A stretch of DNA of 64,000 nucleotides from Thioalkalivibrio sp. ALJT (lineage in GTDB: Bacteria; Pseudomonadota; Gammaproteobacteria; Ectothiorhodospirales; Ectothiorhodospiraceae): NCBI RefSeq assembly GCF_000381825.1, contig NZ_KB907121.1:144001-208000 (forward strand), read 5' to 3'. Positions 49,097 to 57,896 of the stretch are shown here, in pieces; position 1 is the stretch's first letter, and every line of letters starts with the position of its first letter. A model generated the notes under the pieces. That model was given only the letters and a program-made list of their open reading frames with translations, was not told where the DNA came from and searched no databases. A program made the position numbers and the translations under genes.

Positions 49097-50131
49097 TCAA
49101 ATGGCGTCCGGATTGGCGGCCTTGCGGCGGGCATCCTCACGACTGATCACCCCCTGCGCCAGCATGTCTTTCAGGCACTGGTCCAGGGTCTGCATGCCGG
49201 TACCGGCACTGGTCTGGATCGTCGAATACATCTGCGCAATCTTGTTCTCGCGGATCAGGTTCCGGATCGCCGGCGTGCCCAGCATGATCTCGTGCGCCGC
49301 GATTCGCCCGCCGCCGATCTTCTTCATCAGGGTCTGCGCGATGACCGCCCGCAGCGACTCTGACAGCATCGCGCGGACCATGTCCTTCTCCGCAGCCGGG
49401 AACACGTCGACGATGCGGTCGATCGTCTTGGCCGCGGAACTGGTGTGCAGGGTGCCGAACACGAGGTGTCCGGTCTCGGCCGCGGTCAGCGCCAGGCGAA
49501 TGGTCTCGAGGTCACGCAGCTCGCCGACCAGGATGGTATCCGGGTCCTCGCGCAACGCCGAACGCAGGGCCTCGGAAAACCCGTGGGTGTCGCGGTGCAC
49601 CTCGCGCTGGTTAACCAGCGACTTCTTCGACTCATGCACGAATTCGATCGGGTCCTCGATGGTGAGGATATGCCCGTAGTCGTTTTCGTTGCGGTGGTTG
49701 ACCATGCCCGCCAGCGTAGTCGACTTCCCCGAGCCGGTCGGCCCGGTCACCAGCACGATGCCGCGCGGGTAGTTCGAAATCTCCTCGAAGATGCGCGGCG
49801 CGCCCAGCTCCTCCAGCGTCAGCACCTTGGAGGGGATGGTACGAAAGACCGCAGCCGCGCCCCGATCCTGGCTGAAGGCATTGACCCGAAAGCGCGCCAG
49901 CCCCGATACCTCGAACGAGAAGTCCGTCTCCAGGAACTCCTCGTAATCCTTGCGCTGGCGGTCGTTCATGATGTCGTAGATCAGGCCCTGGACCTCCTTG
50001 TGGTCCATGACCGGCACATTGACCCGGCGCATGTCGCCGTCGATGCGCACCATCGGCGGCATCCCCGCGGAGATATGCAGGTCGGAGGCCCCGTTCTTGA
50101 CCGAAAACGCCAGCAGCTGCGTGATATCCAT
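49097..50131 (-). CDS. pilT: PilT, type IV pilus retraction motor
   Basis: Hexameric ATPase powering pilus disassembly, 344 residues, the canonical length. Walker A GPTGSGKS (130-137), His-box HLVFGTLHTSSAAKTIDRI, and the PilT-defining AIRNLIRE near residue 286. It starts MDITQLLAFSVKNGASDLH as in other PilT proteins. Divergent from yggS, as in Pseudomonas. Control by Chp signalling is expected from the genes at 28-37 kb. Confidence 0.97.
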   Translation of the reverse strand: MDITQLLAFSVKNGASDLHISAGMPPMVRIDGDMRRVNVPVMDHKEVQGLIYDIMNDRQRKDYEEFLETDFSFEVSGLARFRVNAFSQDRGAAAVFRTIPSKVLTLEELGAPRIFEEISNYPRGIVLVTGPTGSGKSTTLAGMVNHRNENDYGHILTIEDPIEFVHESKKSLVNQREVHRDTHGFSEALRSALREDPDTILVGELRDLETIRLALTAAETGHLVFGTLHTSSAAKTIDRIVDVFPAAEKDMVRAMLSESLRAVIAQTLMKKIGGGRIAAHEIMLGTPAIRNLIRENKIAQMYSTIQTSAGTGMQTLDQCLKDMLAQGVISREDARRKAANPDAI

Positions 50132-50246
50132 GCATCCCCCTGTGATCGGGCCTGCGGGTCGGGCCTGGCGCCCGGCCGCACCGCAAACCCGCCAGCCCCG
50201 AAAAACCGCGGTGCCGTTAAGCTCTTCGGGACTATATCATAGGGCA

Positions 50247-50942
50247 ATGAGTGCACCAGACCATGCCCTGAAGGCCGTCCGCGACCGTATCGAAAGCGCC
50301 TGCCGCGAGGCCGGGCGCGACCCCGATTCGGTCCGCCTGCTGGCCGTCAGCAAGACCCGCGACAGTGACGAAATCCGGGCACTGCACACACGGGGCCAGA
50401 CGGCCTTTGGCGAGAACTACGTACCGGAACTGGTCGCCAAACACGACACCCTCGAGGCGCCCCCGGCGCCGCTCGGGCTGGAATGGCATTTCATCGGTGC
50501 CCTGCAGGGCAACAAGACTCGCGCCGTAGCCGAGCGCGCCACCTGGGTGCACACCATCGACCGCGAACGCATCGCCCGGCGACTGTCCGCGCAGCGCCCG
50601 GCCGGCATGCCGCCGCTGCAGGTCTGCCTCCAGGTCAACATCAGCACGGAACCCCAAAAGGCCGGCGTGGCGCCCGCCGAGGCCGCCGCCCTGGCCGCTG
50701 CCGTACACGACCTGCCGGGCCTCGTTCTGCGCGGCCTGATGGCCATACCCGCCGCCGCGGAAAGCCCGCAACGCCAGCGGGAACCCTTCGCGCGTCTGCG
50801 CGCCCTGCGCGATCACCTGAACGCCCGGGGGCATACGCTGGACACACTGTCCATGGGCATGTCCGGCGATCTCGAGGCCGCGATCCTCGAGGGTGCCACC
50901 GTGGTCCGCATCGGCACGGCCCTTTTCGGCCCCCGCCCGTAA
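50247..50942 (+). CDS. yggS: YggS/PLPBP family pyridoxal-phosphate homeostasis protein
   Basis: 231 residues. PLP attachment at Lys36 in LLAVSKTRDSDE; later blocks GENYVPELVAKH, WHFIGALQGNKTR and LSMGMSGDLEAAI are the family signature. It is a single-domain PLP carrier that balances B6 vitamers and amino acid pools, not an enzyme with known turnover. Upstream the AT-rich ACTATATCATAG at 50231-50242 could hold a -10 element. It runs into proC 15 bp later. Confidence 0.95.
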   Translation: MSAPDHALKAVRDRIESACREAGRDPDSVRLLAVSKTRDSDEIRALHTRGQTAFGENYVPELVAKHDTLEAPPAPLGLEWHFIGALQGNKTRAVAERATWVHTIDRERIARRLSAQRPAGMPPLQVCLQVNISTEPQKAGVAPAEAAALAAAVHDLPGLVLRGLMAIPAAAESPQRQREPFARLRALRDHLNARGHTLDTLSMGMSGDLEAAILEGATVVRIGTALFGPRP

Positions 50943-50957
50943 TACTCAGGAGTCCAT

Positions 50958-51776
50958 ATGACCGAGCATCGATACGAGATCGGCTTCATCGGAGCCGGCA
51001 ACATGGGTGAAGCCCTGATCCAGGGGCTCATCCAGTCCGGCCACGCCGCCAGCCGCATCGCCATCGCCGACAAGAACGCGGAACGCGTGCGCGACCTGCA
51101 GGGGCGCTATGCGGGCCTCGCCAGCGCGGAGGCCGAGGCGCTTGCAGCCACCTGCGCCACCCTGGTGCTCGCAGTCAAGCCGCAGACGCTGCCCGACCTG
51201 GCCCCCGTGCTGCGCGCCGCGATCGAACGCGGGCAGCCCCTGGTGATCTCCGTGGCGGCCGGCATCACCACCCGCCAGCTATCGGACTGGCTGGGCGCAT
51301 CCACACGCCTGATCCGTGCGATGCCGAACACCCCGGCACTGGTGGGCGCCGGCGTCACTGGCCTGTATGCCGCCGCCACGGCCAGCCCCGCGGACCGCAC
51401 CACGGCCACCCGCCTGCTGGAAGCGGCCGGGCGCGCCATCTGGGTGGAGGACGAGGAGCAGATGCACGCGGTCACCGCGACCTCCGGCAGTGGCCCCGCC
51501 TACGTCTTCCTGATGATCGAGGCCATGCAGGAGGCGGCGCAGTCCCTGGGCCTGCCGGCAGATACCGCCCTGGAGCTGACCCTCGGCACCCTGGCCGGCG
51601 CCACCCGGCTGGCGGCGGAGAGCGACGAGAGCGCCGCCGAATTGCGCCACCGCGTGACATCCCCCGGCGGCACCACCGAACGCGCCCTGCAGGTGCTGGA
51701 GGAAGGCGACCTGCGCGAACTGATGCGCCGCGCGATGACGGCCGCCGCCGAGCGCTCGCGCGAACTCGGCCGCTGA
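50958..51776 (+). CDS. proC: Pyrroline-5-carboxylate reductase
   Basis: Last step of proline synthesis. 272 residues: Rossmann motif IGFIGAGNMGEALIQG, LAVKPQTL, IRAMPNTPALVGAG, and C-terminal VTSPGGTTERALQVLEEGDL. CAGGAGT precedes the ATG at a good distance. It forms the conserved yggS-proC pair; the usual yggT is missing downstream, where a repeat region begins instead. Proline can also serve as a compatible solute in salt-stressed hosts. Confidence 0.96.
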   Translation: MTEHRYEIGFIGAGNMGEALIQGLIQSGHAASRIAIADKNAERVRDLQGRYAGLASAEAEALAATCATLVLAVKPQTLPDLAPVLRAAIERGQPLVISVAAGITTRQLSDWLGASTRLIRAMPNTPALVGAGVTGLYAAATASPADRTTATRLLEAAGRAIWVEDEEQMHAVTATSGSGPAYVFLMIEAMQEAAQSLGLPADTALELTLGTLAGATRLAAESDESAAELRHRVTSPGGTTERALQVLEEGDLRELMRRAMTAAAERSRELGR

Positions 51777-51777
51777 A

Positions 51778-52042
51778 AAATCCACCACGAAGGACAAAAA
51801 AGGGCGCTTCACAGGACGCCGGGGAGTCAGAAGGCATCCGGCATGGGTGGCGCGGGGCATAGCCCCCGCTATCTCCCTTGCCGTTGCAGCCGGGACTGTC
51901 GGCGACGGCTTGCCGGGCGGGGCCGACAGACCGCATTCATTGCAAGCGGCCGCTGCAGACAGACACGCCCTGGCGCAGGCGCCCCGGCGGCCCCGCCCGG
52001 CAACCCATCGGCCGCCTTCCGACCTTCAAGCCTTCCTGTGAA
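51778..52042. repeat. Repeat region with TTCACAGG...CCTGTGAA ends, filling the proC to fructosamine kinase gap
   Basis: TTCACAGG at 51808-51815 and CCTGTGAA at 52035-52042 are perfect inverses. The right end CTTCAAGCCTTCCTGTGAA matches the right end of the 13515-13639 element with one change. The left flank CACCACGAAGGACAAAA resembles that before the copy at 53498. The interior holds further dyads (CTGTCGGC...GCCGACAG). The convergent gap of 304 bp holds nothing else that I can identify. Confidence 0.6.
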
Positions 52043-52080
52043 TCGCCCTTGACCTTCTTCGCAAGCCTCGGGGCGAGCCA

Positions 52081-52998
52081 TCAGCGCAATTCGGCCAGTA
52101 GCTGACGAGTCATGCGCTCCGCCTGCGCCGCATAGCCGCCGCCGAACAGGTGGTCGTGGTTGAGGATGTGGTAGAGGTTGTAGAGCGTGCGCCGCACACC
52201 ATAACCGGGGTCGATCGGCAGGATCTCCGCGTAGGCGGTCAGGAAGTCCTGACCGGGGTGACCGAACAGTTCCATCATCGCCAGATCGGCCTCGCGGTCG
52301 CCGTAGTACACCGCCGGGTCGAAGATCGTGGCCCGTCCATCGGTCAGAAATCCCCAGTTCCCGCTCCACAGGTCGCCGTGCAGCAGCGACGGTTCGGGGC
52401 GGTAGTCGCTAAAGAACCCGGCCAGCGAGGCCTCCAGTTCTTCCAGCACCCCCAACAGCGAGCCCGCGGCCCCACGCTCGCGCGCAAGCCGACGCTGAAA
52501 ACCGAGCCGTTCGTCACGGTAAAACGAAACCCAGTCGTCGTGCTCGGCATTCGACTGCGGCGTGCTGCCGATGAAATTGTCGTGCTCCAGGCCAAAACGC
52601 GTTCGCGTCTTCCGGTGCATGTCGGCGACCCCGTAGCCCAGGGCTGCGCCATCACGGCGTCCGCCCAGCGCGAGGGCCTCCATCACCAGAAAGTGGGTGC
52701 CACCGGCAGAGCCCGCCCCCACCACTGCGGGGATCTTGAGTTGTTCACAGCGGGCCAGCTCCTCCAGCCCGCGCGCCTCGGCCGCAAACATCGCGGCGCC
52801 GCCCGCGCCACTGAGCTTCACGAAGAACTCGCGGCCGTCAGTCCCGGTCAGGCGCTGTGCCTGGTTGATGGAGCCCCCGGAACAGGTCTGGCTTCCTGTC
52901 GGCTCGAACGGCGTTCCGGTATGGTCGGCAATGCACTGGGCCACCGCCGCCGTCACGGCATCGGGGCCCGCTGAATCGAATCGGTTCATCCTCGGCAT
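52081..52998 (-). CDS. Fructosamine/ketosamine-3-kinase family protein
   Basis: 305 residues of the aminoglycoside-phosphotransferase-like kinase fold. GREFFVKLSG carries the ATP-binding Lys; LLHGDLWSGNWGF holds the catalytic Asp and metal-binding Asn; IFDPAVYYGDREADLAM is the DFG-like loop of FN3K proteins. The family removes sugar adducts (Amadori products) from proteins by phosphorylation. Starts possible at 52998 or 52989. Divergent from the truncated haemoglobin gene. Confidence 0.9.
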   Translation of the reverse strand: MPRMNRFDSAGPDAVTAAVAQCIADHTGTPFEPTGSQTCSGGSINQAQRLTGTDGREFFVKLSGAGGAAMFAAEARGLEELARCEQLKIPAVVGAGSAGGTHFLVMEALALGGRRDGAALGYGVADMHRKTRTRFGLEHDNFIGSTPQSNAEHDDWVSFYRDERLGFQRRLARERGAAGSLLGVLEELEASLAGFFSDYRPEPSLLHGDLWSGNWGFLTDGRATIFDPAVYYGDREADLAMMELFGHPGQDFLTAYAEILPIDPGYGVRRTLYNLYHILNHDHLFGGGYAAQAERMTRQLLAELR

Positions 52999-53059
52999 CC
53001 GGGTTGCTCTGCGAGCTGTGCAGGGTACCGACTGCCGCAGGATTCGTCAGGAGACCTGC

Positions 53060-53443
53060 ATGGCCTTTCGCAAGCTCGAACCCCTTTGCGACAAGATCGG
53101 CACCGAGCGCATCCGCGCGGTGATCGACGACTTCTACCGCCGCCTGTCAGCCGATCCGGACATCGGCCAGCACTTCGAGCGGATCCAGGACTTCCCGGAG
53201 CACGTGAACCGGATCGCCGACTTCTGGTACATGAATCTGGGCGGCCGCCTGGAACAGCCCCCGACCATCGACATGGTCGGCAAACATGCACCGCTCCAGC
53301 TGACCGAGGCCGATCTCGCCGTCTGGATGCGCCACTTCAAGGCCACCACGGAAGAACACCTGGAAGCCCCGCTCGCCGCCGAATGGCAGCAACTGGCCAA
53401 CGGCATCGCCAGCCGCATGCGCGAGGACATCATCCGCGGCTGA
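53060..53443 (+). CDS. Group III truncated haemoglobin
   Basis: 127 residues from the ATG at 53060, with AGGAGA upstream. Globin positions fitting the group III pattern: Tyr26 (B10) in DDFYRRLSADP, His48 (E7) in FPEHVNRIADFW, Trp56, and proximal His76 in KHAPLQLTEADL. Group III proteins bind oxygen or NO tightly, and roles in microaerobic respiration or NO detoxification have been proposed; the function here is unknown. It stands alone, with a repeat just after it. Confidence 0.92.
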   Translation: MAFRKLEPLCDKIGTERIRAVIDDFYRRLSADPDIGQHFERIQDFPEHVNRIADFWYMNLGGRLEQPPTIDMVGKHAPLQLTEADLAVWMRHFKATTEEHLEAPLAAEWQQLANGIASRMREDIIRG

Positions 53444-53458
53444 CCGGTGCCTGTGCGC

Positions 53459-53551
53459 ACACCACGAAGCCCCCGCAGAAGGATCGGGTCAAAAGCAATT
53501 CACAAGCAGGCGGGACAGGGAAGAAGGATGCCTGATGGGGTGACGCCGGGG
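53459..53551. repeat. Third partial copy of the TTCACAGG-type repeat
   Basis: From ACACCACGAAG through ATTCACAAGCAGGCGGGA to GATGGGGTGACGCCGGGG. It shows the left end of the elements at 13515 and 51808 in the same order, without a matching right end in the remaining six bases before the slt stop codon. Probably a truncated element or a single arm between the haemoglobin and slt genes. Confidence 0.55.
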
Positions 53552-53556
53552 GGTAG

Positions 53557-55614
53557 TCAGCAGTCGTTGTCCGTGTAGCCCGGGGCATCACAGAAGGCAT
53601 GGCTCAGGGCGATGCCCTGCGGTCCCTGCAGGTTCGCCAGGTGCTGCTCGCGGCTGGCGGCAAGACGGTCCTCTGGCGTCACCGGGTACAGCAGGGTCGA
53701 CAGTGACGGTGGCTCCTGCCCCAGACGCACCGCGTACAGGATGCGATAGGCAAAGACCCGGCGCACGTAGTCGCGGGTCTCCGAGAACGGGATCAGTTCC
53801 GCCCAGATGTCCGGGTCCAGCGTCCGGTCATCCGGCAACCAGGAACGTACGCGGTGGGCCCCGGCGTTGTAGGCCGCGGTGGACAGCAGGCTGTGTCCGC
53901 CGAAGCGGTCCAGGTTGCGCCGCAGATAATAGGTCCCGAGACGGGCGTTGGTCGCCGGGTCGAGGATATCCCAGTCCGAATTCACCCGAACCCCGGCGGC
54001 CGTGGCGATGGAACGGCCGGTTGCCGGCATCACCTGCATGACCCCGAGGGCCCCAGCGCCGGAGCGCACATCATGGAGAAAGGCACTCTCCTGGCGCGCG
54101 ATGGCCATGGCCCAGGCGGGGTCGATGGCCTGCTCGCGGGCTCCGCCAACGATCAGGTCGTCAAAGGCGAGGGGAAAACGCAATTCGATGTCATCCCAGA
54201 CGCGCGCCCGAGCGGCCGTGAAGATCGCGCGATCGTGCCAGCCCCAGTCGGCAAAGGTGCGCGCCGCCGCCGCCAGCTCGTCCGCATCCATGGTGGCCAC
54301 CGCATGGGTCCACTCACGCCGCGCCTCGGCGTTACGATCCAGGCGCACCAGCTCGCGCATGCGCTGCATGCCGGCATGCCCCCGAATCTCCGCGCGCCGC
54401 GCATCATCAATCAGCAGCGACTCGTGACCAATCCGGTACGGCTGGCCCAGGCGATCGGCGGCGAGAAAGCCGTAGAAATTGCGTTCGCGCGCGGCACGCT
54501 CGTAGAAGCTCCGGGCCGCCTCCCGGGAATCGGTCTGCTCAAGGGCGCGCGCAAACCAGTATTGCCAGGCGCCCTCTCTGCGCACCTCGCCATCCATCGC
54601 GCGGATTGCATCCAGGACCGTGTCCCACGCACCCTCGTAGAGCGCAGCCCGCACCTGCCACTGGCGCAGCTGGGTATCGAAGACATCTGCATCCAGCTCC
54701 GCCATGAAATCCAGCGTCTCGGGGCGGTAGCGCAACGCCAGCCGCAGGGCCAGCGCATGCTGTATGCGCGCGGCCGCTTCCGTCCCCAGTTCCAGGCGCT
54801 CGCCACGCTGCTCCCAGGCCGCCAATGCGGCATCCAGATCCTGGGGCACCCAGCGGATAAACGCCTGTTCCAGCATGGTCTCGGCGGCCTGATGATCCCC
54901 GGCACCGAAGTCGACCTCCGCCACTCGTGCCGGCTGACCGGCCAGCCGCAGCCAGCGCTCCGCCCAGGGGCGATCGTCCGCCGCCAGATAGCGGCGCAGA
55001 TACCGTGCCAGGCCGCTCTGCCCGGCCTCCATTGCCAGGGCAAAACGATCCCATGCAAGGGCATCCGTCAGGCGGTCGGCATCGCGCCAGGCATCCAGGG
55101 CGACGTCGCAGGCGGAAGGCCGGGACTGCCCGTGCAACCAGATCGATTCCATGCCCTCAAGAGCAGCCTCGCGCTCGCCGGTCTCCAGCAGGGCCTGGCG
55201 CCGGTGACAGTCCTGGGTCACCGATAGCGGGCGGTCCGCATCCATGAACTCGAGGTAGCGTGACCACTGCTTCTCGTCCGCGAGGTGATTCAGATAGCTG
55301 CTGTACAGGCGCCCGGACAACGGCGTATCGGGGTGCCCACGCACGAACTCGCGGACCGCATCGGGATCGGCACGACTGAGGTTGCGTGCCAGCTCGCGAT
55401 AGTCCAGGTAGGGCGTCAACGGGTACCCGGACAGGGTGCTGCGGGCGGCTCGGTAGGCTGTCATGTCACCGCGGTTGAGCGCACGCTCGGCCAACAGGAA
55501 CAGGCTGCGCTCGAACCCGTAGCGGTCATCCTCAGCGGCAAGAACCGGAGGTGCCAGCCACACGGCCAGCAACAGGCACGCCAGCGCGACGAATGGAATC
55601 CCGGAAAGGCGCAT
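53557..55614 (-). CDS. slt: Soluble lytic murein transglycosylase (Slt70 family)
   Basis: Cleaves peptidoglycan glycosidic bonds in the periplasm to form anhydro ends. 685 residues from the ATG at 55614 (GAGGG upstream). Signal peptide about 1-26 (LACLLLAVWLAPPVLA); a long alpha-superhelical U-domain of about 420 residues; then the C-terminal SLT domain with catalytic Glu509 in AIARQESAF, GALGVMQVMPATG and STAAYNAGAHRVRSW. Length is slightly above E. coli Slt70. Monocistronic by position. Confidence 0.95.
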   Translation of the reverse strand: MRLSGIPFVALACLLLAVWLAPPVLAAEDDRYGFERSLFLLAERALNRGDMTAYRAARSTLSGYPLTPYLDYRELARNLSRADPDAVREFVRGHPDTPLSGRLYSSYLNHLADEKQWSRYLEFMDADRPLSVTQDCHRRQALLETGEREAALEGMESIWLHGQSRPSACDVALDAWRDADRLTDALAWDRFALAMEAGQSGLARYLRRYLAADDRPWAERWLRLAGQPARVAEVDFGAGDHQAAETMLEQAFIRWVPQDLDAALAAWEQRGERLELGTEAAARIQHALALRLALRYRPETLDFMAELDADVFDTQLRQWQVRAALYEGAWDTVLDAIRAMDGEVRREGAWQYWFARALEQTDSREAARSFYERAARERNFYGFLAADRLGQPYRIGHESLLIDDARRAEIRGHAGMQRMRELVRLDRNAEARREWTHAVATMDADELAAAARTFADWGWHDRAIFTAARARVWDDIELRFPLAFDDLIVGGAREQAIDPAWAMAIARQESAFLHDVRSGAGALGVMQVMPATGRSIATAAGVRVNSDWDILDPATNARLGTYYLRRNLDRFGGHSLLSTAAYNAGAHRVRSWLPDDRTLDPDIWAELIPFSETRDYVRRVFAYRILYAVRLGQEPPSLSTLLYPVTPEDRLAASREQHLANLQGPQGIALSHAFCDAPGYTDNDC

Positions 55615-55765
55615 GCCCGACCCTCGCATTAATGGCTCTCCATCATCCGCCAGCTACCCGCATGACGCAACGCAAAGGCAACAGTTTCGCCTGACTGCCC
55701 GGGCAATTCACGCACCGTGCCATGACAGGGTGCTTTGTCGCGGAGGGGCACTGACTCCGCCCGCC

Positions 55766-56308
55766 TCAGGTGGCCTCTAGCAGGCGGGCCTCGCCGCGCA
55801 CGAGACCGTCCAGAGTCCAGGAGCCGACACGGTAACGCACCAGGCGCAGGGTCGGATGCCCCACCGCCGCGGTCATGCGCCGCACCTGACGATTGCGACC
55901 CTCGCGCAGGGTGATCGCCAGCCAGCGGGTCGGGATATGGCGGCGAAAACGCACCGGCGGATCGCGCTCCGGGATATCCGGCGGGTCCATGCGTTCCACC
56001 CGGGCGGGCCGCGTCAGGCCATCCTTCAACTCCACCCCCTTGCGCAGGGCCTCCAGCGCGCCCTCCTCGGGCGCGCCCTCGACCTGAACCCAGTAGGTCT
56101 TGCTGGTCTTGTGCCGTGGCTGCGTCAGACGGGCGTTCAGGCGCCCGTCGTCAGTCAGGACCATCAGCCCCTCGCTGTCGCGGTCGAGACGGCCAGCCGG
56201 GTAGACGCCGGGGATCTGGATGTAGTCGGCCAGCGTCGGTCGTCCCTCGGGGTCGGTGAACTGCGGCAGCACACCCCAGGGCTTGTGGAACAGGACGATC
56301 CGGGCCAT
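55766..56308 (-). CDS. RsuA/RluE-family pseudouridine synthase
   Basis: 180 residues, lacking an S4 domain, as in RluE, which makes pseudouridine 2457 in 23S rRNA. Catalytic Asp42 in [23 protein letters not shown] at the N-terminus; [20 protein letters not shown] near the end. The ATG at 56308 ([10 protein letters not shown]) is chosen because upstream frame sequence overlaps the DUF1007 gene and is not conserved. Called RluE-like because of size; RluB/RluF/RsuA would be longer. Confidence 0.9.
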   Translation of the reverse strand: MARIVLFHKPWGVLPQFTDPEGRPTLADYIQIPGVYPAGRLDRDSEGLMVLTDDGRLNARLTQPRHKTSKTYWVQVEGAPEEGALEALRKGVELKDGLTRPARVERMDPPDIPERDPPVRFRRHIPTRWLAITLREGRNRQVRRMTAAVGHPTLRLVRYRVGSWTLDGLVRGEARLLEAT

Positions 56309-56318
56309 GAACGGCGTG

Positions 56319-56978
56319 TCAGTCGCAACGCAGGGTGACGCGCTCGGCAAAGTAGCGGCCGAGGTCGTAATCGACGCTGGCACCGTAGTCCAGCGCCAGT
56401 GCGCGCGCCACCATCGCGGGGTCCGGGCGCGGGCGATCGAGCCGGGCCCGGCAGGTTGCGTCGGCAAGCCCGGCCGCATCGACAATGCGCGTGCCGTGGG
56501 GCTCCTGGTGCAGGATCTCGATGAAATATGTCGGATCGTAGACCTTGTACTCCAGCGGCTCGGCGGCCGGGTCCACCGGGGTCTGCAACTGCAGCCGGAA
56601 ACGGAAATGCAGCAACCCGTCGTCCTCCATCGTCATGCGCGGCTCCATGGCCGCGGCGAGGTCGACGCGCTCGTCCTCCACCTGCAGGTGGCTGTACCAG
56701 CGATATTCGTCGAGGTTGTCGAGGATCTCGTCCGCCAGCGCCTGCAGACGCGCCTCCGGGGTCTCACCGGGCTGGTGTTCCTGGGCGTCGTCGTACAGGT
56801 ACTGTCCGTAGGTCGGATCGAAGCGCCAGTGGTGCAGCATGTGCGTAAGCTGCCCGTCTGCATCACGTTGGAAGTCGATGCGCAGGTCGATCCAGGCGTG
56901 CGGGTGGGCCTGTACGGCCGCCGGCAGCAACAGTGCCGTCAGGATCAGGATTGCGGCCAATATGCGGTTACGGTTCAT
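56319..56978 (-). CDS. DUF1007 family periplasmic protein
   Basis: 219 residues. Signal peptide ends at LLLPAAVQA; the mature protein begins [10 protein letters not shown], the hallmark of DUF1007. The middle is acidic and beta-rich. Family members usually lie beside a nickel/cobalt efflux-type permease and may bind metal via the N-terminal histidines, but no such partner gene is here. It overlaps the exonuclease gene by four bases. Function unknown. Confidence 0.85.
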   Translation of the reverse strand: MNRNRILAAILILTALLLPAAVQAHPHAWIDLRIDFQRDADGQLTHMLHHWRFDPTYGQYLYDDAQEHQPGETPEARLQALADEILDNLDEYRWYSHLQVEDERVDLAAAMEPRMTMEDDGLLHFRFRLQLQTPVDPAAEPLEYKVYDPTYFIEILHQEPHGTRIVDAAGLADATCRARLDRPRPDPAMVARALALDYGASVDYDLGRYFAERVTLRCD

Positions 56979-57889
56979 GCAGTCTGTCTCGTGTCGGCCC
57001 GCGGCCAGGCATTGGCGGCGGCCAGCAGCGGCGCGTGATAATCGGGGGCCACCCCCAGCTCCCGCAGCCAGACAGGCGCCTCCGGCTCGGGCCCCCGGGG
57101 GCGCAACTGCCCCGTCGGCGGAAGGTCCGGGATACGGTCCGCAAGACCGGTCAGGCGGCGCGCGCGGCGCAGGCGATCGGCCGCTCCGGCGATGGCCGTG
57201 GCGATCACCGGGGCGCGACGGATATTACAGCGGGCCACCGCCGTCGGGTCTGCCAGCACGGTCTCCAGGTCATGCAGCCGGCGCAGGATGCGCGCGGCGC
57301 TCTTCGGGCCCACGCCATCGATCCCCGGGATGTTGTCGCTGGCGTCCCCGGCCAGCGCCAGCATGTCGGCGACCTGCTCCGGGCGGATGCGGAAGCGTTT
57401 CTCGATCGCGCGCCGATCCAGGTCGGGGCCGCGTTCCGGGTCATGCAGCCGGTCCGCGGACCCGAGGATGACCTGGGCCAGATCCTTGTCGGCACTCTTC
57501 ACATCAATGCGATAACCGGCCTCGCGCCCGGATCGCGCCAGGCTGGCGATCAGGTCGTCCGCCTCGTACTCCGGGTCCGCCAGGGTCGTGAAGCCGAGCC
57601 GCCCCAGAAGCACGCGGATCCGTTCGAACTGCTCGCGCAACTCGGGCGGCGCCGGCGGACGATGGGCCTTGTAGGCCGGATCGATGCGGTGACGAAAGCC
57701 CTGGCGCAGCCCGGTATCAAAGCAGAACGCCACGGGCCCGGGCGCGCAGGCCGGCAACCACTGACACAACGAATGCACCAGGCCGTGCAGGGCACCCCCG
57801 GGGCGGCCCTGCGGATCCGGATCCAGACCGCGGGCAAACCAGGCGCGAAACACGAAGATGCTGCTGTCGACCAGGGTCAGCGTCGGCAA
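56975..57889 (-). CDS. Stand-alone 5'-3' exonuclease/flap endonuclease domain protein (Xni-like)
   Basis: About 304 residues of the PolA N-terminal nuclease type without a polymerase. Acidic metal-binding motifs: LTLVDSSIFVFRAWF, DPEYEADDLIASLA, DVKSADKDLAQVI; then the helix-hairpin-helix LAGDASDNIPGIDGVGPKSA. The start is uncertain: TTG at 57889 fits the family N-terminus but lacks a ribosome binding site and lies 7 bp after the mdh stop. Translational coupling with mdh is likely. Confidence 0.87.
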   Translation of the reverse strand: MPTLTLVDSSIFVFRAWFARGLDPDPQGRPGGALHGLVHSLCQWLPACAPGPVAFCFDTGLRQGFRHRIDPAYKAHRPPAPPELREQFERIRVLLGRLGFTTLADPEYEADDLIASLARSGREAGYRIDVKSADKDLAQVILGSADRLHDPERGPDLDRRAIEKRFRIRPEQVADMLALAGDASDNIPGIDGVGPKSAARILRRLHDLETVLADPTAVARCNIRRAPVIATAIAGAADRLRRARRLTGLADRIPDLPPTGQLRPRGPEPEAPVWLRELGVAPDYHAPLLAAANAWPRADTRQTA

Positions 57890-57896
57890 CCGGGAT

